Part shown: one piece after another, positions 18,283 through 27,782 of the stretch | Layout: every line of letters begins with the position of its first letter | Position numbering within the stretch: the stretch's first letter is position 1 | Source of the DNA: JBBAEA01 sp041656175 | Lineage (GTDB): Bacteria > Myxococcota_A > Bradymonadia > UBA4248 | NCBI GenBank assembly: GCA_041656175.1 | Contig: JBBAEA010000033.1 | Coordinates: 1 to 27,782, forward strand | Direction: 5' to 3' | DNA: 27,782 nucleotides | The notes under the pieces: generated by a model | Database searches by the model: none | What the model saw: only the letters and a program-made list of their open reading frames with translations | Told to the model about the DNA's origin: nothing | Position numbers and translations under genes: made by a program

Positions 18283-18425
18283 GGGGGAAGTTTCCCCCTA
18301 CGCGCAAGCTTCCTTCAAAATAAGCAAATTCGCGCAATATTTTATGCGTTGTTTTAGCTATTCGCTAAACCAACGCATAAAATGCGTTCATTTACTTCTT
18401 TTTCAGGTGATCTTGCGCTACCCCC
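18283..18425 (+). repeat. Structured palindromic repeat, copy 5'-GGGGGAAG type
   Basis: The copy at 18283-18425 (143 bp) starts GGGGGAAGTTTCCCCCTACG and ends CTTGCGCTACCCCC. The inner arms are CGC-[AAT]-ATTTTATGC against GCATAAAAT-GCG, extended by gttg/caac and a tip ttagc/gctaa. Its left end is the same as that of the short-form repeats at 13232 and 27605, linking the two forms. It lies between the divergent glgA and rRNA-modification genes. Confidence 0.9.
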
Positions 18426-18473
18426 TCGAAGCTAGCCACAAAAACGCGCTTAAGAAATTTCTGAGCTATTTGT

Positions 18474-18740
18474 GGGGCTCTGCCCCACGCCCCGCTAAGG
18501 AGCCGAAACGAGTAAAACTAAGTGTTTTACGAGTTGATGGCTCAATGAGACTAGATTTGCGCAATCGAACGCAAGCCTGCGTGAGTGCAGCGCAAATCGT
18601 AGTCGGAATTGTGGAACTGAGCCCTTAGAACCCTTTCACTGTGTAACACATTGATTTTATTGACTTTATTTTAAACGCTCGCCTGACTTTTCTTACTTTG
18701 CTCTAGCGACTTTTTTGTCAATTTTTACATTAATCAGAGT
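18474..18740 (+). repeat. MITE-like repeat, copy b, with internal hairpins
   Basis: It starts with the palindrome GGGGCTCTGCCCC and acgccccgctaagg. It contains a hairpin GTAAAAC/GTGTTTTAC near 18513-18529 and a strong one at 18549-18604 (GACTA-g-ATTTGCGC against GCGCAAAT-cg-TAGTC). It then runs gtgtaacacattgatttt (18641 on) to aatcagagt (18732-18740). The block order is that of 20386-20539. The left end lacks the actctgattcat terminus. It fills most of the space before the start codon at 18765. Confidence 0.7.
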
Positions 18741-18764
18741 ATCCTTAAGCAAAAACACGCACAG

Positions 18765-20381
18765 ATGACAAATAAAACACATCATAGAACCACAGCCAAT
18801 GCCCAGCAGTATTACCGAATAATCCACGACGGTGACGACTACCTCGTTGTCGATAAAGCATGCGGCATCAATACACATGCCGCATTCGATGGCGATATAG
18901 CTTTATACGAGTTGCTTTGTGAAGAACAGGGCGTAAAACTTGGGCTTCACCAACGATTAGACAAGGAAACGAGCGGCATTTTACTGTTTTCTAAAAATAA
19001 GGCTGCCGCGCAAATACTTGCCAAAGCTTTCGAGTCCCGCGACTGCGTTCGGCGTTACGTCGCTATCGTTTGCGGCATACCGCCGCAAAAGCAAGGAACA
19101 CTTCAAAACAAACTCGTACACAAGAACAATGTAAGTTTTGAAGCCACCGACGGGAAGCTCGCAAAATCTCGTTACAAGTTGTTACAAAGCGCGGGGCCAT
19201 TTTCGTGGCTAGAGCTTGAACTTGTGACGGGTTTTACCCATCAACTTCGTGTGCAGTGTGCATTGGCAGGATTTCCTATTCTGGGAGACGCATTGTACGG
19301 CGGTGGTGAGCTTTCGTCTCGCCTGTATTTGCACAGCGAGTCTTTGCGTTTTAGCGCAAAGGGAAGAGAGTTAATATTTGAGGCGCCTGCTGAACGTATT
19401 TGGGGAAAACTAGATATTGTTCAAATTTTTAACGATATTTTACAAAACATTCAAACCAATATTAGACAAAAAGCTTATACACCCGAAGAAGCGCTTCGAC
19501 TCTTTACACCGCAGCAGTCGGGCATAGCGGAAATTGTGCTGGAGCGTGTAGGTAGCCATTTATTATTTAGGCATATTGAGCAAGCGGGCGAGAGCTTATG
19601 GTGTAAAGATAGTTTAGAATTGTTCATGAATATGAGCAAAGATGTACTAAATTGCGTTGATTACACATATATTGTACACCCACACCCAAAGAGTAGAGGA
19701 AAAAACACACGCTTTAGCAGCTTTGAGCGTATATCGCCTGAGCCATTTTATGCCACGGAACATGGCTGTCGTTTTTATTTTGATTTTAGCCAAGGACCTG
19801 CAACGGGTCTATACCTCGATCAGCGAGAAAACCGTTTGTGGGTAAAGGAGAACGCGCGTGGGCGCATTCTTAACCTTTTTGCTTATACTTGTGCGTTTTC
19901 AGTGATGGCCGCAAGTGCAGGGCGCGATTGCGTTTGTACTAGCGTGGATGTTTCCAAGCGCGCGCTTGAAATGGGGCGAATGAACTTTCAAGCTAACGAT
20001 ATTTCGCCAAATCAACATTATTTTTACGATGACGATGTGCTGAAATATTTAAGACGAGCGGTGAATGCAGGGCAGAACTTTGACGGGATTATTTGTGACC
20101 CGCCCTCATTTGGTCGTGCGCAAAAATCGACCTTTAGACTCGAAAATGAGCTCGAAGGCTTAATGCAGAGTTGTTTATCGCTGTTGGCACGAGGTGGTTT
20201 TTTGCTTTTTAGCGTAAACAAACGCGAAGTTCGGCTAAAGCGATTAAGTAACAGCGCGAGGCGCAGTGCGAAGAACTTGGGTATAACTTTGGACTTTGTG
20301 CTTTGCGAGGTCAGCGAGCCAGCGCTTGGTCCACTTGGAGTGGGTACGGAGCTTAAGACTTTGATTGTAAGGCGAACTTAG
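18765..20381 (+). CDS. Fusion: RluA-type pseudouridine synthase + RlmI-type rRNA methyltransferase
   Basis: A 538-residue two-domain enzyme. Residues about 15-215 are an RluA/RsuA-superfamily pseudouridine synthase. They contain YLVVDKACGINTH, LHQRLDKETSGILLFSKN with catalytic Asp66, and the C-terminal GFTHQLRVQCALAGFPILGD block. Residues about 240-538 resemble RlmI (23S rRNA m5C1962 methyltransferase): GPATGLYLDQRENR, SAM motif I NLFAYTCAFSV (from Asn370) and the catalytic DPPSFGR (Asp445). The chain ends GVGTELKTLIVRRT, which closes the methyltransferase fold. Both halves look intact. I infer dual modification of rRNA by one polypeptide; the target nucleotides are unknown. The ATG at 18765 is the only start available, and its ribosome-binding site is poor. 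Confidence 0.88.
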   Translation: MTNKTHHRTTANAQQYYRIIHDGDDYLVVDKACGINTHAAFDGDIALYELLCEEQGVKLGLHQRLDKETSGILLFSKNKAAAQILAKAFESRDCVRRYVAIVCGIPPQKQGTLQNKLVHKNNVSFEATDGKLAKSRYKLLQSAGPFSWLELELVTGFTHQLRVQCALAGFPILGDALYGGGELSSRLYLHSESLRFSAKGRELIFEAPAERIWGKLDIVQIFNDILQNIQTNIRQKAYTPEEALRLFTPQQSGIAEIVLERVGSHLLFRHIEQAGESLWCKDSLELFMNMSKDVLNCVDYTYIVHPHPKSRGKNTRFSSFERISPEPFYATEHGCRFYFDFSQGPATGLYLDQRENRLWVKENARGRILNLFAYTCAFSVMAASAGRDCVCTSVDVSKRALEMGRMNFQANDISPNQHYFYDDDVLKYLRRAVNAGQNFDGIICDPPSFGRAQKSTFRLENELEGLMQSCLSLLARGGFLLFSVNKREVRLKRLSNSARRSAKNLGITLDFVLCEVSEPALGPLGVGTELKTLIVRRT

Positions 20382-20385
20382 GAGG

Positions 20386-20539
20386 ACTCTGATTCATTGG
20401 GGCTAGCGCCCCATGCCCCGCTAAGGGCTATCGCTCTTGGATGCTGCTATTGTGTAACGCATTGATTTTATTGACTTTTATTTTGAAGGCTTACTTAGCT
20501 TTCTTGCATTTTACTGGCTGTTTTTGCATGAATCAGAGT
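20386..20539 (+). repeat. MITE-like repeat, copy c, with perfect 12-bp terminal inverted repeats
   Basis: The 154-bp element is bounded by ACTCTGATTCAT (20386-20397) and ATGAATCAGAGT (20528-20539), which are exact reverse complements. Inside are GGGGCTAGCGCCCC, atgccccgctaagg and gtgtaacgcattgatttt. It starts 4 bases after the stop of the rRNA-modification gene. It has no coding capacity, so any movement would need an enzyme encoded elsewhere. It forms part of the 20382-20974 gap. Confidence 0.8.
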
Positions 20540-20557
20540 TTCCCTAACTCATGGCTA

Positions 20558-20706
20558 GGGGGGTAGCGCAAGATCACCCAAAGGATCGGTGCCTGAGCGC
20601 TTTTTATGCTTTGGATGCGCGGTTTGAGCGCATACGAAGCATAAAAAAATGCGCGAAGCCACCGATCATGAGGGAAGCTTGCGCGTAGGGGGGATGAAAT
20701 CCCCCC
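20558..20706 (-). repeat. Structured palindromic repeat, minus-strand copy at 20558
   Basis: Read on the minus strand it runs from GGGGGGATTTCATCCCCCC to TGCGCTACCCCCC. The inner arms are CGC-[ATT]-TTTTTATGC against GCATAAAAA-GCG, with the usual 3-nt bulge. Outer pairing is gatcggtg/caccgatc and inner pairing tgcgc/gcgca. It lies in the gap before the FG-GAP lipoprotein gene; nothing else is recognised in 20707-20917. Confidence 0.88.
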
Positions 20707-20917
20707 AGCAAAGAAGCTTTCCAAGGATTTGGTGCATTATTAAATGTCCTAAGCGATGACGAAGGAGTAGTACACATTCTAAGATGCTTTGCAATGAACG
20801 CATGAAGTACAATAGATGCGTAAACATCTAATACATTGTATGTCATTATACATAAATTGCCGATTTTTTGCGAGGGCAATCGCATAAGGATATTTCCTAA
20901 AAAACATTATGTTTCCA

Positions 20918-20945
20918 TTGAATAATTAATTCGATTTGCTATTAT
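20918..20945 (+). promoter_or_regulatory. Possible promoter of the FG-GAP lipoprotein gene
   Basis: TTGAAT (20918-20923) and TATTAT (20940-20945) are separated by 16 bases, 30-60 bases before the candidate start codons. It is a moderate match in an A/T-rich stretch, so it is only a candidate. Confidence 0.35.
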
Positions 20946-21004
20946 TATTTTGTTGCAACTTGGGGAGGGGAGTTATGTGCATATATTTAGCGGTGAGGTG
21001 TACT

Positions 21005-24000
21005 ATGAGGTGGTGCTTGAGGCTTTGTTTTGTTGCATTTCTTAGCTTAGTGTTTTTGTCCTGTAAAGACGATGGTATAGACGACGGAAATGGTGGGAAT
21101 ACGCCAAAGCCTTGCGATAATAATGATGTTTGCGAGGCTAGCCAATGGTGTGAAACGCAAAGTTCTACTTGTGTGGATAGAGTGGCTGCGGATGGGGATT
21201 GTGTGGAGGGGGTTGATATGTGTATAGCGGAGCACATGTGTGTGGAGGGGAAATGCTTTGCTGATAGTGCCAAATGTCAAAGCAATGAACAGTGCTCAGA
21301 GGATAGGTGGTGTGATCGTTTTATTGGCTATTGTAAAGCAAGATTAGCGGCTGGCTCCAGTTGTACCGATGATGCTATGTGCGTAGCGGGGGCAGAGTGT
21401 TATTATACTACATGCATAGAGTTTTTGGGTGCTGACGCCGAGTGTACTCTGCAAGACGAGGCTCGAATGTGTGACCCAAAGCTGGGGCTAGAATGTATTA
21501 GGCAAAAATGTGTAGTTCCCGAGACTGGAGATAAGCTAAGTAAGGGGGATGAGTGCGGCTATTTAATATCGGTATATTGCGAGGAACCTATGACTTGCAT
21601 CGACGGCTACTGCGGAGAGTACGTGGCTTTAGATGGGGATTGCAGTGAGGGAAGTTTTAATTACTGCGATTTCGGTTATACTTGTTACAACGGTTTTTGC
21701 CGCAGCAAAGAGGGGGCTTGTGAAGGTAATAATGACTGCCTTATGCAAGATTCGTACTGTTGTTTAAGAGAGGACTGTGGAGATGCCTATGGTAGCTGCT
21801 TAACTTACGGTGAAGGTGAATTTGATGATGCATGTAAATTTACGACCAAAGCTGGAATTTTTGAAGCGCAATTGCAGTGCCGCTGGCAACCCGGTTCCGT
21901 CGGTTCGGGTTCATCTAGGGTGACCATGTCTCCCCTAGTAGGGAGATTCGGTAACAGCAAAGACTTAAAGACGCTTGTTGGCTTCTATTCGTATTCTCCT
22001 ACCTACATTCGCTTTATTGATCCCGAAACTTGCGAGAACTTGGAGAGCATTAGTGCGAATATTCTCCATCCTAAAGAGCAGCGTGACAATTTTAGCCACC
22101 CTCTAGCCCTTGATCTTGATGGCGATGGTTTACTTGAGTTTATGGTTGTCAACAGCAATAAAAATGTAGTTGCCTATAAATGGAATGAAGCTGCGAAACA
22201 ACACGAAATTGCTTGGACCTCACAAGCAACGGTAGCCAGCAACCTACAATCAAACTCCACCCTGCTCGCCTTCGACGTTGACGGGGATACAGTGCCTGAG
22301 ATTATCGGCAGTAACGCTGCCGTTATTAATGGAAGCGATGGCAGCACGGTCTTTGCGGGCTTTAACAATATTAGCACTAAAACGGTGGCGCTGGCGAACC
22401 TCGAACTCGACGCTTCGGGTGTTGCTGAGCTTATTACCGGTGAAGGCTTATACCGCTGGGATAGCGAAAACAAAACGTGGAAGAGCTTGCTTAAATTTTC
22501 CAAAACTGCGTACCATGCTGGCTACGCGGATTTTGGAACACCTGGGCAGAGTTTTGATTTCAAAACCTTGGACGGGAAAGCTGAAATAGTCTTAAGCGGC
22601 AACAACCAATTGCTTATTTACGCGATTAGCTCCAATAGTGGCGGTGGATATGAAGCCGAAATTGTGATGGAGCTTGCGGTATCGCAGGGTGGCCCAATGA
22701 CTATCGGCGACTTTAACAATGATGGTTTGCCCGAAATAGGACTGGCCTCTAATAACCGCTACGGCGTTTATGATCCCAAGTGCGAAGCTTATAGTGAAGG
22801 TAAATGCGCCGATAAATATGTAATGTGGGAGCGCTTGTCGCAAGCCGACTCTGGAGAGTTGGGCTCATCGCTCTTTGATTTCGATGGTGATGGACAGGCT
22901 GAACTTGTGTATGCAGATCAGTGCTTTGTGCGTGTGTATGAAGGAAGCAACGGACGTGTTCTATTTAGTGGAAAACGCACTGCGACCACAAATATTGAAT
23001 TCCCCGTTATTGCCGATATCGACGGCGACGGAAGCGCTGAATTGATTATTAGCAATGATAAGAACACTACCTGTTTCGGCGACAGCAATGCCAATCAAAA
23101 TGCTGAAGACGCTATTCACGAAGGCATTCGTTGTACGGAAGATGAAGACTGTCCTTTAGGTAAGGACTGCGATTTAGAGCGCGGCTTATGCTCCTGCGCA
23201 TCCGATCAAGACTGTAACGCAGATCCGAACTTCCCCTTGCAATACACGTGTATCGCTCCCATTCATCCACAAGTTGGGCTCTTTGCTAACGTAGATGGCA
23301 CAGGGCGTAAAATGCTGAAAAACCGCGGAGAAAGGCCTGATGATTGGGACGGTAGTACTAAATATTGCCGCGCATGGCGAAAATCCAATGATGTCGGTGG
23401 GGAGGACTTGCTCATTTACAAAGATCGACTCGATCGCTGGGTCAGCTCGCGCGAACTCTGGAACCAACATGCCTACAACATCATTAATATCGAAGATAGC
23501 GGCATCCTGCCCACCATACAAGAGTGGCTCGATAACTGGAGTTTGACTAGCGATATCGACATCGTGGGCAGCGAGCAAAAACGTCCTGCTTACAATAGCT
23601 ATCGACTCAACAAACAAGGTAAATACGGCGCAGGTACGGCGCCCGACATCACGGGGAAATTTACCCCTGGCTCCATTTGCGGGACTACCCAAGATGGACG
23701 CTCCGTCATTAGCGCTAAACTTTGCAACCGCGGCACTAAACCCGTGGCAAAAAACCTACCCGCATCGTTCTATTTCTATGACGAAGAAGCCCCCGACAAT
23801 AAGGGCCAAAAAATCTGTACTTCCTACACTAAAACCAACGTTGGCATAGGCGAGTGTCCCAATGTAGGCTGCGAAATTGATGATGCGATGCTTCGCGCAT
23901 TGGCTGGCAAAAAAGTTATTATGTTTAGCAACGAAGACGAATATGGTCGCCCAAGCACAGTCGAATGCCGCAAAGACAATAATATCGATATTATCAAAAT

Positions 24001-24040
24001 TGCTAATTGCGACACATCCGACATTATCATTGTAAATTAG
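21005..24040 (+). CDS. Cysteine-rich FG-GAP/VCBS-repeat lipoprotein
   Basis: A 1011-residue surface-type protein. MRWCLRLCFVAFLSLVFLSC gives a compact lipoprotein signal with the lipidated Cys at 20. The first 270 residues or so are cysteine-rich repeats (CxxNDxCExSQWC, GDCVEG, CIDGYC) of a kind frequent in myxobacterial secreted proteins. A propeller-like region with at least five FG-GAP/VCBS calcium loops follows: DLDGDGLLEF, DVDGDTVPEI, DFNNDGLPEI, DFDGDGQAEL and DIDGDGSAEL. A second cysteine cluster (CTEDEDCPLGKDC) and a C-terminal domain without recognised motifs end the protein. The start at 21005 has gtgaggtg before it. An ATG at 20975 has a stronger ggaggggag site and would add ten residues to the n-region, so the start is open. 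The role is probably binding or adhesion; this is inferred from domain type. Confidence 0.82.
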   Translation: MRWCLRLCFVAFLSLVFLSCKDDGIDDGNGGNTPKPCDNNDVCEASQWCETQSSTCVDRVAADGDCVEGVDMCIAEHMCVEGKCFADSAKCQSNEQCSEDRWCDRFIGYCKARLAAGSSCTDDAMCVAGAECYYTTCIEFLGADAECTLQDEARMCDPKLGLECIRQKCVVPETGDKLSKGDECGYLISVYCEEPMTCIDGYCGEYVALDGDCSEGSFNYCDFGYTCYNGFCRSKEGACEGNNDCLMQDSYCCLREDCGDAYGSCLTYGEGEFDDACKFTTKAGIFEAQLQCRWQPGSVGSGSSRVTMSPLVGRFGNSKDLKTLVGFYSYSPTYIRFIDPETCENLESISANILHPKEQRDNFSHPLALDLDGDGLLEFMVVNSNKNVVAYKWNEAAKQHEIAWTSQATVASNLQSNSTLLAFDVDGDTVPEIIGSNAAVINGSDGSTVFAGFNNISTKTVALANLELDASGVAELITGEGLYRWDSENKTWKSLLKFSKTAYHAGYADFGTPGQSFDFKTLDGKAEIVLSGNNQLLIYAISSNSGGGYEAEIVMELAVSQGGPMTIGDFNNDGLPEIGLASNNRYGVYDPKCEAYSEGKCADKYVMWERLSQADSGELGSSLFDFDGDGQAELVYADQCFVRVYEGSNGRVLFSGKRTATTNIEFPVIADIDGDGSAELIISNDKNTTCFGDSNANQNAEDAIHEGIRCTEDEDCPLGKDCDLERGLCSCASDQDCNADPNFPLQYTCIAPIHPQVGLFANVDGTGRKMLKNRGERPDDWDGSTKYCRAWRKSNDVGGEDLLIYKDRLDRWVSSRELWNQHAYNIINIEDSGILPTIQEWLDNWSLTSDIDIVGSEQKRPAYNSYRLNKQGKYGAGTAPDITGKFTPGSICGTTQDGRSVISAKLCNRGTKPVAKNLPASFYFYDEEAPDNKGQKICTSYTKTNVGIGECPNVGCEIDDAMLRALAGKKVIMFSNEDEYGRPSTVECRKDNNIDIIKIANCDTSDIIIVN

Positions 24041-24124
24041 TGCAGATACTTGTTGCGCTTTATACACAAGAAGCCTGCGTAGATGATAAAACACTATAGA
24101 ATCAGTTAAATTATTATCTTTGGT

Positions 24125-24342
24125 GGGGGCAAAGCCCCCTACGCGCAAGCTTCCCTCAAAATACGCCAAAAGCCGCAATATCTTGTGCACTGTATCGGCT
24201 AACCGCCGGGATTTCGACATGGATGTCGAAATCGAACGCCGTAGGCGGCCCATAGGGCTGCATGCCATGGATGGCATGCATTCCATCCAGCGCACAAGAT
24301 GCGGCTTTAAGCGTATTTATCGGGTGATTTTACGCTACCCCC
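24125..24342 (+). repeat. Structured palindromic repeat, enlarged 218-bp copy
   Basis: Ends as in the other copies (GGGGGC..GCCCCCTACGCGCAAGC and CGCTACCCCC). The inner arms are CGC-[AAT]-ATCTTGTGC against GCACAAGAT-GCG, with outer AAAGC/GCTTT pairing. The tip is expanded by nested hairpins: CCGCC/GGCGG enclosing ATTTCGACAT-GG-ATGTCGAAAT (24211-24232), and TGCATGCCAT-GG-ATGGCATGCA (24259-24280). It lies 85 bases after the FG-GAP gene. The remainder of the 24041-24365 gap is unremarkable. Confidence 0.9.
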
Positions 24343-24365
24343 AGCGCGATCGCGTTTTAAGCTCT

Positions 24366-24596
24366 TTATAAAGGAAGGATGAGTTCAAACTTTATAAGAT
24401 GCGAGGAGAATGCGAAATATAATAATAATTCTGTATAACACAGTGTTGCAAGAATAACGAGAAGCATAAAAGTACTGCTTCGCAGTTTTATATATTCTTT
24501 GCCAATCTTGAGTAAGATTAAGCCAATGAGAATACCGTAACCCATTGCCACGAGTAGGGGGGAAAGGGCTATTGTTGTCATTAATCCAAGGATCAT
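24366..24596 (-). CDS. Possible small membrane protein
   Basis: A 76-residue frame, very hydrophobic, with about two predicted membrane helices (LMTTIALSPLLVAMGYGILI and STFMLLVILATLCYTELLLY) separated by a basic loop (KIGKEYIKLR). It lies 47 bases downstream of zwf on the same strand, so it could be the last gene of that transcript. There is no clear ribosome-binding site, and a second Met lies five residues in. I do not recognise a family, and a chance frame in A/T-rich DNA remains possible. Confidence 0.4.
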   Translation of the reverse strand: MILGLMTTIALSPLLVAMGYGILIGLILLKIGKEYIKLRSSTFMLLVILATLCYTELLLYFAFSSHLIKFELILPL

Positions 24597-24643
24597 GATG
24601 GGCTGATCTGCTCTAGTGTTAATACATGTTGTTCAAAATCTTG

Positions 24644-26068
24644 CTAAATATTACAATACCAACCTTCACAGTGTGGTGGCACGAGATCACAGGCTTCGGG
24701 CGGACCGTATGAGTTTACGGGGTATTGCTTAAGTGGGGCGCCAGCCTTTAACCATCGTTCGCGTGCTTTATCAACCCAAGCCCAAGCGTAATATATTTCG
24801 TCCCATTGGGAGAATAGATCCCGCGCCCCGATGTGAACTGCGCGGAGTAGCCGTTCATAGGCTTCCGGCGAGTCTTGCTCGGACTCGCTCATGCAACTTT
24901 GGCAAAAGTCCATCTCAGCTTGCATAACGTCATTACTTTGACCTGGTTTTTTGATGTTAAAGCTAAGTTGTATACCTTCGTTGGGTTGTATATGTATAAA
25001 GAGTTTATTGGCTTGGGCATCTTCACTTAGTTTTTTATAATGTACCACGACCATGGTTTCGCGCGTTCGCAGCTTTTTGCCAGTACGAATGAGGAAGGGA
25101 ACCCCCTTCCAATAGGGATGCTCGAATTCAACACAAAGACCTACGAAAGTTTCGGTTTTAGATTGGGGGTCTACCCCTGCTTCTTGGCGATATCCTTCGT
25201 ACTGGCCCATACAGAGGAAGTGATCGAGCTCTTTGTCGTCGTAGGGTTTTAAGCAGCGCAGGATTTCGAGTTTTGCCGCCGTGATGTCTTGCCAATGAAA
25301 TGAGTTGGGCTCGGGCATCGCGACTAGGGCGAGTACTTGGAAGAGGTGGTTTTGCACCATATCGCGCATGGCGCCAGCTTCTTCGTAGTAGGCAGCTCGC
25401 CCCTCGACGCCAAGGGCTTCAAAAGCCGATATTTCAATAAAATCAATGGCATCCTTCCCCCACGCGTTGCGGAATATCGCGTTTTTAAATCGCAGGGTGA
25501 GTAGATTAATGAGCATCTCCTTACCCAAGTAGTGGTCAATGTGATAGATCTGCTCTTTGCCAAAGCGCTTTGCAGCAAAATCGTAGAGCGACTTTGCGTG
25601 CTCAAGGCTTTCGCCAAAAGGTTTCTCGACGACGATCTTGGGGTTTTTTAAACTTGCGGGGAGCGTATCGGCGATGTGCCTTACGATGGGCTCAAAAAGT
25701 TGGGGTGCGATGGCCAAAAACAGCCGTAATTCGTAGCCAGGATGCGTAGCTGCGATGTGTTCCCACAGTGGTGGATAATCCTCTTTTTGAGTGATCTCGA
25801 TGTGGTAGTATTCCAGTTTTTTTAGAAGCTCTGTGGCTTTCGCTTCATCGTAGGCGAAACGCGCGAAGCTGCGTATGCTGTCGCGTGTTTTTTGCTCAAA
25901 CTCGGCGCGATCCCATAGTCGCCTACCTAGGGCGATGAGTTTCGTATCGTCGGCGAGTTGTCCAGAGAGCTGAAGGTTGTACCAAGCGGGTAGGAGCTTT
26001 CGTAGGCTTAGGTCGCCTGTGGCGCCAAAGATTATAAAAACAGCGTTAGAAATTTTAGTGGAGTTCAT
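24644..26068 (-). CDS. zwf: Glucose-6-phosphate 1-dehydrogenase
   Basis: placeholder. Confidence 0.95.
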   Translation of the reverse strand: MNSTKISNAVFIIFGATGDLSLRKLLPAWYNLQLSGQLADDTKLIALGRRLWDRAEFEQKTRDSIRSFARFAYDEAKATELLKKLEYYHIEITQKEDYPPLWEHIAATHPGYELRLFLAIAPQLFEPIVRHIADTLPASLKNPKIVVEKPFGESLEHAKSLYDFAAKRFGKEQIYHIDHYLGKEMLINLLTLRFKNAIFRNAWGKDAIDFIEISAFEALGVEGRAAYYEEAGAMRDMVQNHLFQVLALVAMPEPNSFHWQDITAAKLEILRCLKPYDDKELDHFLCMGQYEGYRQEAGVDPQSKTETFVGLCVEFEHPYWKGVPFLIRTGKKLRTRETMVVVHYKKLSEDAQANKLFIHIQPNEGIQLSFNIKKPGQSNDVMQAEMDFCQSCMSESEQDSPEAYERLLRAVHIGARDLFSQWDEIYYAWAWVDKARERWLKAGAPLKQYPVNSYGPPEACDLVPPHCEGWYCNI

Positions 26069-27782
26069 GGATTTTGCTATTCCTCCCATTGGTGGTGGAA
26101 GTCGCCTGCTTTGTCGATTCGCTCGAAGCGGTGCGCACCGAAAAAGTCGCGTTGTGCCTGTATGAGCTTAGCAGCGCTGTCTTTTTGGCGGTAGGCGTCG
26201 AAGTAGTGTAGTGCACTGGCTAGGGTGGGGACGGGTTGTCCGAGTGATATAGCCTGGCTTACGACGGCGCGAAGACTAGGGATGCTGTCTTTTAAGATAT
26301 CGGAGAAGTGGCTCGATAATAGAAGATTGGCGAGTTTTGGGTCATCTTTAAAGCTCGCACGGATCGGCTCTAGGAGTGCGGCGCGGATGATGCAGCCTGC
26401 TCTAAACGTTGCTGCGATATTTTCTAAAGAAAGTTGCCATTTGTAGCTTTTATCGGCCTCACTATAGAGGCTAAAGCCTTGAGCGTAGGCTATGATTTTT
26501 GCCGCATAGAGGGCGTTTTCGAGTTGCTTTTTGTAAGACTGGGGGATTAGTTTTGTGTTTTCGTTGTTGTTTTTTGGCAGTTTTAGAGTGGCGTCGGGGT
26601 AGATTTCGGATGCGCGTATGCGCTCTTCTTTTTTGGTACTCATGAATCTTTGATTGAGTCCCGCGCCTAAAACCGAACAATCCACGCCTAAATCGATGGA
26701 TTCTTGCATAGTCCACTTTCCTGTGCCTTTTTGCATGGCAACATCGCGTATAAGATCGATGAGGTCGGCGTCGCTGTATGGGTCTTTTTCGCGCAATATT
26801 TTCGCGCTTATTTCAATGAGATAGCTTTGTAGCGGACCCCTGTTGGACTCTTCAAAGAGTTCGGCGATGACTTGGTTTGGGTAGCCTTGGTATTTGAGCA
26901 GCCAATATAGCTCGGCGATGAGTGCCATATCGGCGTATTCTATTCCATTGTGTACCATTTTGACGAAGTGCCCCGCACCTCCTGTGCCAAGGTAGTAGCA
27001 ACACGGGCTTTGGTCATTTGCCTTAGCGGCGATGCGTTCAAGTATGCCGCGAACTTGTTCGTATGCAAGTTTATCTCCACCCGGCATAAGTGCAGGTCCT
27101 AGTCTCGCGCCTGTTTCGCCACCCGAAATTCCGAGGCCAATGTAGTGAATGCCTTTTTCGCTTAAGGCGTCGTGACGTCGTTGTGTATCTTTGAAGAAGC
27201 TATTTCCCCCGTCCATGATGATATCGCCTGTTTCCAGCAAAGGGCTTAGGCTTTGGATGACCCGATCCACTGCAACACCCGCGGCAATCATTAAAATAAT
27301 TTTGCGTGGTCTTTGGAGCATGGAGACGAATTGTTCTAAATCATGGGCGCGTTGCCAGTTCTGCCCCGGGAACTTTGCTACGGCATTATCGATAGCTTCG
27401 GGGCTTCTGTTAAAAATGGCAACGCTATAGCCGTTTGTGGATAGGTTAACGGCTAAATTGCTTCCCATGACGCCCATACCATATATTCCGATTTGAGACA
27501 TTTTTTTCCTTTTTGCTTGCAAGTAACGAAGTGATTATGAATTATTGTTTTTGGGAAGGGCGAACAAGCTCCCCCGTAGGGGGGGCTTTGAGCCAGGGAA
27601 ACCGCAAAGTCGTATATTTGGCAGTTCTTAAGTTTTTATTTTGGTGGGGGAAGTTTCCCCCTACGTGTCAACCCCACGCTTTGCGCGGGTTTGCCACTAC
27701 CCCCTTGTAAGTAATCTATTGCTATGTTTAGCTAGCATAGCACGAAGTGCGGTGAGCGTTTCTACCCCCTTGGGCTTAAAAG

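Overview
The window looks like a chromosomal stretch of a Gram-negative bacterium of the Myxococcota/Bradymonadota (former Deltaproteobacteria) type. This placement is an inference from gene content: several lipoproteins with lipoboxes, an outer-membrane beta-barrel, cysteine-rich and FG-GAP surface proteins, a SUMF1-type domain, and genes of an extracellular contractile injection system (eCIS). No rRNA or tRNA gene was seen.

Layout. 1-545: CACGAAAA-type direct and tandem repeats. 546-4636: a GNAT acetyltransferase, an M49-like metallopeptidase lipoprotein and a beta-barrel protein, the last behind a near-consensus promoter. 5051-6769: one cysteine-rich/EGF/SUMF1 lipoprotein gene split by a single in-frame TAA. 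7375-8523 (-): a TPR protein. 8861-11261 (-): three eCIS genes (baseplate hub assembly chaperone, a DUF6760-like small protein, sheath) with an apparent -1 frameshift junction at a G7 run. 11643-13109: pepA. 13422-15758: a lipoprotein with carboxypeptidase-regulatory-like beta-sandwich domains. 15832-16224 (-): an unrecognised 130-residue protein. 16672-18138 (-): glgA. 18765-20381: a fused RluA-type pseudouridine synthase and RlmI-type rRNA methyltransferase. 21005-24040: a large FG-GAP lipoprotein. 24366-27501 (-): gnd and zwf, closely coupled, followed by a possible small membrane protein.

The most striking non-coding content is a family of six structured intergenic repeats (about 145 bp, one of 218 bp). 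All six can fold into one long hairpin. Each has a G-tract/C-tract at its ends and, at the same place in the 5' arm, an unpaired 3-nt A/T bulge next to CGC. The 9-bp arms beside the bulge differ between copies but remain fully complementary in all six. This is what selection on a folded RNA or single-stranded DNA would leave. A shorter relative (two copies) has different arms that still pair, and an unrelated MITE-like family has three copies. No transposase or REP-associated tyrosine transposase lies in the window.

Functionally, gnd and zwf (oxidative pentose phosphate pathway) and glgA (glycogen synthesis) form a carbon-metabolism theme. The eCIS genes are only a fragment: tube, spike, baseplate, tape measure and ATPase genes are not in the window.
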